A stretch of DNA of 8,865 nt from positions 1 to 8,865 of the forward strand of contig JAHEOA010000061.1 of the NCBI GenBank assembly GCA_018609825.1, in the 5' to 3' direction. Shown one piece after another: positions 6,080 through 8,865 of the stretch. The position numbers were made by a program, and so were the translations under genes. The notes under the pieces are model-generated. The model searched no databases, was not told the origin of the DNA, and was given only the letters and a program-made list of their open reading frames with translations. The first letter of the stretch is position 1, and each line of letters starts with the position of its first letter. The stretch comes from Candidatus Bipolaricaulota bacterium. Lineage in GTDB: Bacteria; Bipolaricaulota; Bipolaricaulia; RBG-16-55-9.

Positions 6080-7011
6080 ACGTCGTCTTCCTCGGCTCGG
6101 GGCCGCTCGGGCTGCCGACGCTGAACGCCCTCCATGCCAGCGACGAGATCGCGCTCTCGGCCGTGGTGACGCAGCCGGATCGACCGGCGGGTCGCGGGCT
6201 GAAGCTGACGCCGACGCCGATCAAGAATCGGGCGCTCGTGCTGGGGCTGCCGCTTCGCCAGCCCCATCGCGCCGACGACGCCGTGGACGAGCTGGCGGCG
6301 CTGGACGCCGACGTCTTCGTCGTGGCGGCCTTCGGGCAGATCCTGTCACGACCCGTGTTGGACGTCCCGCGCATCGCCCCTGTCAATCTCCACGCGTCGC
6401 TGTTGCCCAAGTACCGCGGCGCCGCCCCCGTCCACTGGGCGCTGATCAACGGCGAGACCGAGACGGGCGTGACGACGTTCGTCATGACCGAGGGGCTCGA
6501 CGCCGGGCCGCTCCTGCTGCAACGCTCGCTTGAGATCGATGATCGGGACACTGCGGGGACACTGGAGGCGCGCCTCGGGCAGCTGGGCGCGGACGTCGTC
6601 GTGGAGACGCTGCGCGGCCTGCGCGACGAGGCGATCGAGCCCGTCCCCCAAGACGACGGCCGTGCCACGCTCGCGCCCAAGATCCAGAAGTCGCAGGGCG
6701 AGATCGACTGGCGCCGGTCGGCCCACGACTTGGCCAACCTCGTCCGTGGGCTCAACCCCTGGCCCGGGGCGTACACGGCCTGGCGCGGCGATCGCCTGAA
6801 GGTCCACTTCGCCCAGATCGCCCCGCCGGAGCGCAGCAGCGCTCGGGGCGAGCCGGGCGAGGTCGTGGGCGTCGGCGAACGGGGGCCGTGCGTGCAGACC
6901 GGCGATGGGCTCTTGGAGCTGATCGACGTTCAGCCCGCGGGCAAGCAGCCGATGCACGGGCTGGATCTGGTCAACGGGTATCGGTTGGAGGTCGGGGAAC
7001 AGCTCGGATAG
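6076..7011 (+). CDS. fmt: Methionyl-tRNA formyltransferase, probable CTG start
   Basis: Fmt transfers a formyl group from 10-formyl-tetrahydrofolate to Met-tRNA(fMet), enabling bacterial initiation. The reading frame gives NVVFLGSGPLGLPTL (residues 2-16, the first Rossmann strand), QPDRPAGRG, then the catalytic region VNLHASLLPKYRGAAPV with N104 and H106, and D142 in TEGLDAGPLL. The N, H and D correspond to the known catalytic triad. The C-terminal tRNA-binding domain begins after RGLNPWPGAYT. Starting at CTG 6076 the product is 311 residues, normal for the family, and the CTG falls exactly where the family's initiator Met belongs. No ATG, GTG or TTG exists in frame between 6076 and GTG 6163; starting at 6163 would delete the first 29 residues, including the Rossmann strand. 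The CTG overlaps the def TGA as CTGA. A strong AGGAGG (6033-6038) lies 37 bases upstream. Confidence 0.93.
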   Translation: MNVVFLGSGPLGLPTLNALHASDEIALSAVVTQPDRPAGRGLKLTPTPIKNRALVLGLPLRQPHRADDAVDELAALDADVFVVAAFGQILSRPVLDVPRIAPVNLHASLLPKYRGAAPVHWALINGETETGVTTFVMTEGLDAGPLLLQRSLEIDDRDTAGTLEARLGQLGADVVVETLRGLRDEAIEPVPQDDGRATLAPKIQKSQGEIDWRRSAHDLANLVRGLNPWPGAYTAWRGDRLKVHFAQIAPPERSSARGEPGEVVGVGERGPCVQTGDGLLELIDVQPAGKQPMHGLDLVNGYRLEVGEQLG

Positions 7012-7012
7012 C

Positions 7013-7027
7013 TCGGCCTGAAGCCGA
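7013..7027. terminator. Weak hairpin after fmt (possible terminator)
   Basis: TCGGC and GCCGA form a 5-bp stem around a 5-base loop just after the fmt stop, between the convergent fmt and HesB/IscA genes. No T-run follows on either strand, so intrinsic termination is doubtful. Confidence 0.2.
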
Positions 7028-7111
7028 TGGACGCTTTCCCGAACGGACGGGGAACAAATCGCTTGGATCGCCCCTGCTGGTCTACTGGCCGGCCAATGCC
7101 TTAACCCGAAA

Positions 7112-7495
7112 TCAGCAATCGCACTCGTCGCCGCACTCGCACTCGGCCTCGGCGCCGGCGTCCGCGTTGTCGCTGCACCCGCAGCCGCCGCCGTCGGCCT
7201 CGGCGTTCGGGTTCTGGATGGTGAAGCCGGCGCCTTGGTCGGGATGCTCGACGAAGTCGATCGTGGCGCCGTCCACGAGCGGGAGGCTGTCCGGATCGAC
7301 GTACACGCTGACGCTCCCTTCGGTGAAGACGGTGTCCTCGGGGCCGTGCTCGGCTTCGGGGAAGAGCCCGTAGGCGGGCCCGGAACAGCCGCAGCCGCCC
7401 TTCTGGGCCACCAGACGGAGCCCGTGATCGGTGATGTTCTCCTGCTCCAGGGCGGCGTGCATCATCTCCGCGGCGCGCGTCGTAATCGTGACCAT
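7112..7495 (-). CDS. HesB/IscA-family iron-sulfur protein with cysteine-rich tail
   Basis: A 127-residue A-type Fe-S carrier, a family that receives or delivers Fe-S clusters to apo-proteins in the cytoplasm. The core begins ITTRAAEMMHAAL and has GGCGCSGPAYGL (33-44) and GFTIQNPNAEADGGGCGCS (90-108). The family's three cluster-ligand cysteines correspond to C37, C105 and C107; C35 is an additional cysteine beside the first. The typical protein ends shortly after CGCGxSF, but this one has a further acidic tail ending ECECGDECDC, adding C119, C121, C125 and C127 in a CxCxxxCxC pattern. The start is supported by AAAGGAG at 7511-7505, 9 bases upstream. No other isc or suf genes are in the window, so I leave the symbol blank; iscA-, erpA- and sufA-type roles cannot be separated from sequence alone. 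Confidence 0.9.
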   Translation of the reverse strand: MVTITTRAAEMMHAALEQENITDHGLRLVAQKGGCGCSGPAYGLFPEAEHGPEDTVFTEGSVSVYVDPDSLPLVDGATIDFVEHPDQGAGFTIQNPNAEADGGGCGCSDNADAGAEAECECGDECDC

Positions 7496-7511
7496 CTGTT
7501 CACGCTCCTTT

Positions 7512-7522
7512 GCGAGTCTCGC
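7512..7522. repeat. Short palindrome upstream of the HesB/IscA gene
   Basis: GCGAG-T-CTCGC is a perfect 5-bp inverted repeat immediately upstream of the AAAGGAG ribosome-binding site. It could be an operator half-site pair or a small mRNA hairpin. At this length in GC-rich DNA chance is a real possibility. Confidence 0.3.
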
Positions 7523-7626
7523 TCAAGGGGTCCGACGTCCATCCGATCATTGATCTCGCTCATGTGTACCAACGAAGCAGGAACGAAGCAAGCCCTGGGC
7601 ATCGCTTGCGTTGGCCAAGGCGCCTG

Positions 7627-7723
7627 TCAGCGGATAGATAGCGGATGACCGGATAGACTGCGACATCGCCGGACGTGCTCCATCCGATCGTCTGGCTCCG
7701 ATCCGCTGACCGATCACCGCTGA
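7627..7723. repeat. Intergenic inverted-repeat (REP/MITE-like) element, copy 2
   Basis: The element starts TCAGCGGATAGATAGCGGAT and ends CCGCTGA, so its 7-bp termini are perfectly complementary (TCAGCGG and CCGCTGA). An inner AGCGGAT (left) also pairs with ATCCGCT (right, 7701-7707) with an offset. The left 28 bases match copy 1 (2880-2907) in 24 positions, and both copies are followed by AAAG. The right terminus runs into the 3' end of the ThyX-family gene and contains its stop codon region. Confidence 0.75.
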
Positions 7724-8865
7724 AAGAACCCTTCATCGTCCGGGGAGATCGCCCGGATATGGCGCGACCATCGGGGATGGCGCTGCGCAAATGCCCGATA
7801 GAGCGCGTATGCGGTGTCTCGCACTGAGAAGTGGTTCTCGGGTCGAGAGCGCAGCTCGACGATGTAGGCCAGCTGAGCGGCGTCCATCTTGAACAGCGCC
7901 CGCTGGCGATACGCCATGGGCAGCGCGTACTGGCCGACGCCCGGATTCACCGCGTCGATCCGCTCGGCCAGCTGCCCGGCCTCGTCCATCACCGCCGCGT
8001 AGTCGCTCGCCAGTCCGGCCTCGTCGATGGCCCGGGGGATATCGTATCCGTAGCTCGGCTGGAACCGCTTGGTCAGTTGGATCATGCGTCGATGCCGATG
8101 GAAGTCGCGCCACGCGCCGCAGTCGGTGCTCACGTCGAAGATCAACCCATAGCCCGAACACAGCGCCCGGGGCAACGGGTCGTGTGAGCCCCGATCCGCG
8201 TAGACGAGATCCAGGATGCTGCTGCGCTCGCCGTCGGTCATGGCGTCGACGCGTTCCTTGATCCGCGCATACGAGTGGGGCAGATGCTCATAGAGCAACG
8301 AGCAGATGGCTTCGGTTTCCGGGTCGTGCGGCTCGATCAGCTGAACGCCGCGGGTGCCGTCGGGTTCACCCAACCCCGTCGCCATCGCATCTGCTGTCTC
8401 GGCTAGCGCCTGGCGAAGCTGTTGGCGATAGGCGTTCGGCTCGGCGTACTTGACCAGCGTCGGCGTCGCGGCCGCGTCGAAGCCCGTGACCCGCTTGATC
8501 TCATCGAGGATCTCGCGCGCGCGCGCGTTATCCTCCATATGAGTCTCGGCCAGCTCGGCCAGTTCGGCCAGCAGCGGCCGGAGCCGCTCCACCGTCGGGT
8601 TGAACGCGGACTCTTCGACGACCGCCGCCTTCAGCTCAGCCCCGATAGCTTGGACTTCCTCCAGCGGGTGCGACAGGAGCTTGACCAGCTGGCGTTCCAG
8701 GGTCCGCGCGTTCAGGATGTGGCCGAGCCCCGTCCGGATGCTCATGGGCAGGGCGTAGCGGGCCACGTCGAACGCCCGCGCGTTGAGCGTGCGCTCGTAG
8801 GCGTCGTCGGTCATCTCCATTGGCCGCTCGGCCTGATAGCGCGCCATGAAGTCGTCCAGGATCTC
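7714..8865 (-). CDS. thyX: ThyX-family (FAD-dependent thymidylate synthase-like) duplicated protein, C-terminal part
   Basis: The frame is open to the window edge (8865) and ends at TGA 7716-7714, so 383 C-terminal residues are visible; the ATG at 8847 is internal, since coding-like sequence (EILDDF) precedes it. ThyX makes dTMP from dUMP using methylene-tetrahydrofolate, FAD and NADPH. The visible part holds the end of one ThyX unit, RYALPMSIRTGLGHILNARTL at about residues 36-56, with the NAR motif, and then a second unit: DFHRHRRMIQLTKRF at about 254-268, echoing the ThyX RHR signature, followed by QYALPMAYRQRALFKMDAAQLAY at about 312-334. This tandem duplicated form is known in several bacterial and archaeal groups. 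The second unit lacks NAR (KMDAA instead). The last codons (FFQR) and the stop lie in or against the repeat element. The true N-terminus lies outside the window. Confidence 0.78.
   Translation of the reverse strand, partial: EILDDFMARYQAERPMEMTDDAYERTLNARAFDVARYALPMSIRTGLGHILNARTLERQLVKLLSHPLEEVQAIGAELKAAVVEESAFNPTVERLRPLLAELAELAETHMEDNARAREILDEIKRVTGFDAAATPTLVKYAEPNAYRQQLRQALAETADAMATGLGEPDGTRGVQLIEPHDPETEAICSLLYEHLPHSYARIKERVDAMTDGERSSILDLVYADRGSHDPLPRALCSGYGLIFDVSTDCGAWRDFHRHRRMIQLTKRFQPSYGYDIPRAIDEAGLASDYAAVMDEAGQLAERIDAVNPGVGQYALPMAYRQRALFKMDAAQLAYIVELRSRPENHFSVRDTAYALYRAFAQRHPRWSRHIRAISPDDEGFFQR

Noticed and set aside
5988..6957. Minus-strand open frames opposite def and fmt
   Set aside because: Antisense shadows of two confident enzymes, with composition typical of reverse-frame GC-rich sequence.
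7571..7609. AACGAAGCA direct repeat and GCAAGC/GCTTGC hairpin upstream of the HesB/IscA gene
   Set aside because: Short repeats with no clear link to a gene function and no U-tract; likely chance or remnants of the nearby repeat element.
7538..7690. 11-bp direct repeat TCCATCCGATC at 7538-7548 and 7679-7689
   Set aside because: Too short, with no supporting dyad or spacing pattern; it could be a chance match.
2880..7723. The two inverted-repeat copies as ends of one 4.8-kb transposon
   Set aside because: The interval holds recG, def and fmt with no transposase or integrase, and each copy is itself a complete inverted repeat.

Overview
This is a high-GC (near 70% in the core genes) bacterial chromosomal window carrying mostly conserved information-processing genes. 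I read it as Chloroflexota-like. The clues are a short (203-residue) EF-Ts, a RecG with a long helical N-terminal extension, a duplicated ThyX-type thymidylate synthase, a cysteine-rich HesB/IscA protein, and a small DUF5678-like/clan AA protease cassette. The phylum call is an inference from protein style, not a search result.

Layout. Positions 1-474 hold the 3' end of a gene that is probably rpsB (ribosomal protein S2), visible only as a very long acidic, repetitive tail. Its stop overlaps the start of tsf (471-1082), which is followed by pyrH (1156-1890). The usual next gene, frr, is absent. Instead gatC (2170-1874, minus strand) runs into pyrH with a 17-bp 3' overlap and appears to have its own promoter for a leaderless mRNA. 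Next comes a lower-GC two-gene cassette (2249-2855): a DUF5678-like small protein and a clan AA (retropepsin-like) aspartic protease whose reading frame is split near position 2745. An inverted-repeat element (2880-2963) separates it from recG (5395-2981, minus). Divergent from recG, a consensus TATAAT leads into the def-fmt operon (5549-7011). Here fmt has no ATG, GTG or TTG at its family-consistent start; the best start is a CTG that overlaps the def stop. On the minus strand follow a HesB/IscA-type Fe-S protein (7495-7112), a second inverted-repeat element (7627-7723), and the C-terminal 383 residues of a duplicated ThyX-family protein that runs off the window (8865-7714).

How they work together. 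S2, EF-Ts, GatC, Fmt and Def serve translation: ribosome assembly, EF-Tu recycling, amidation of mischarged tRNA, initiator formylation and N-terminal deformylation. PyrH and ThyX feed pyrimidine nucleotide pools, and RecG rescues replication forks. I see no obvious new multi-gene system. The most unusual points are the CTG-started fmt, two dispersed hairpin elements whose termini co-vary, the split protease in the low-GC cassette, and the second ThyX unit that has lost a catalytic motif.
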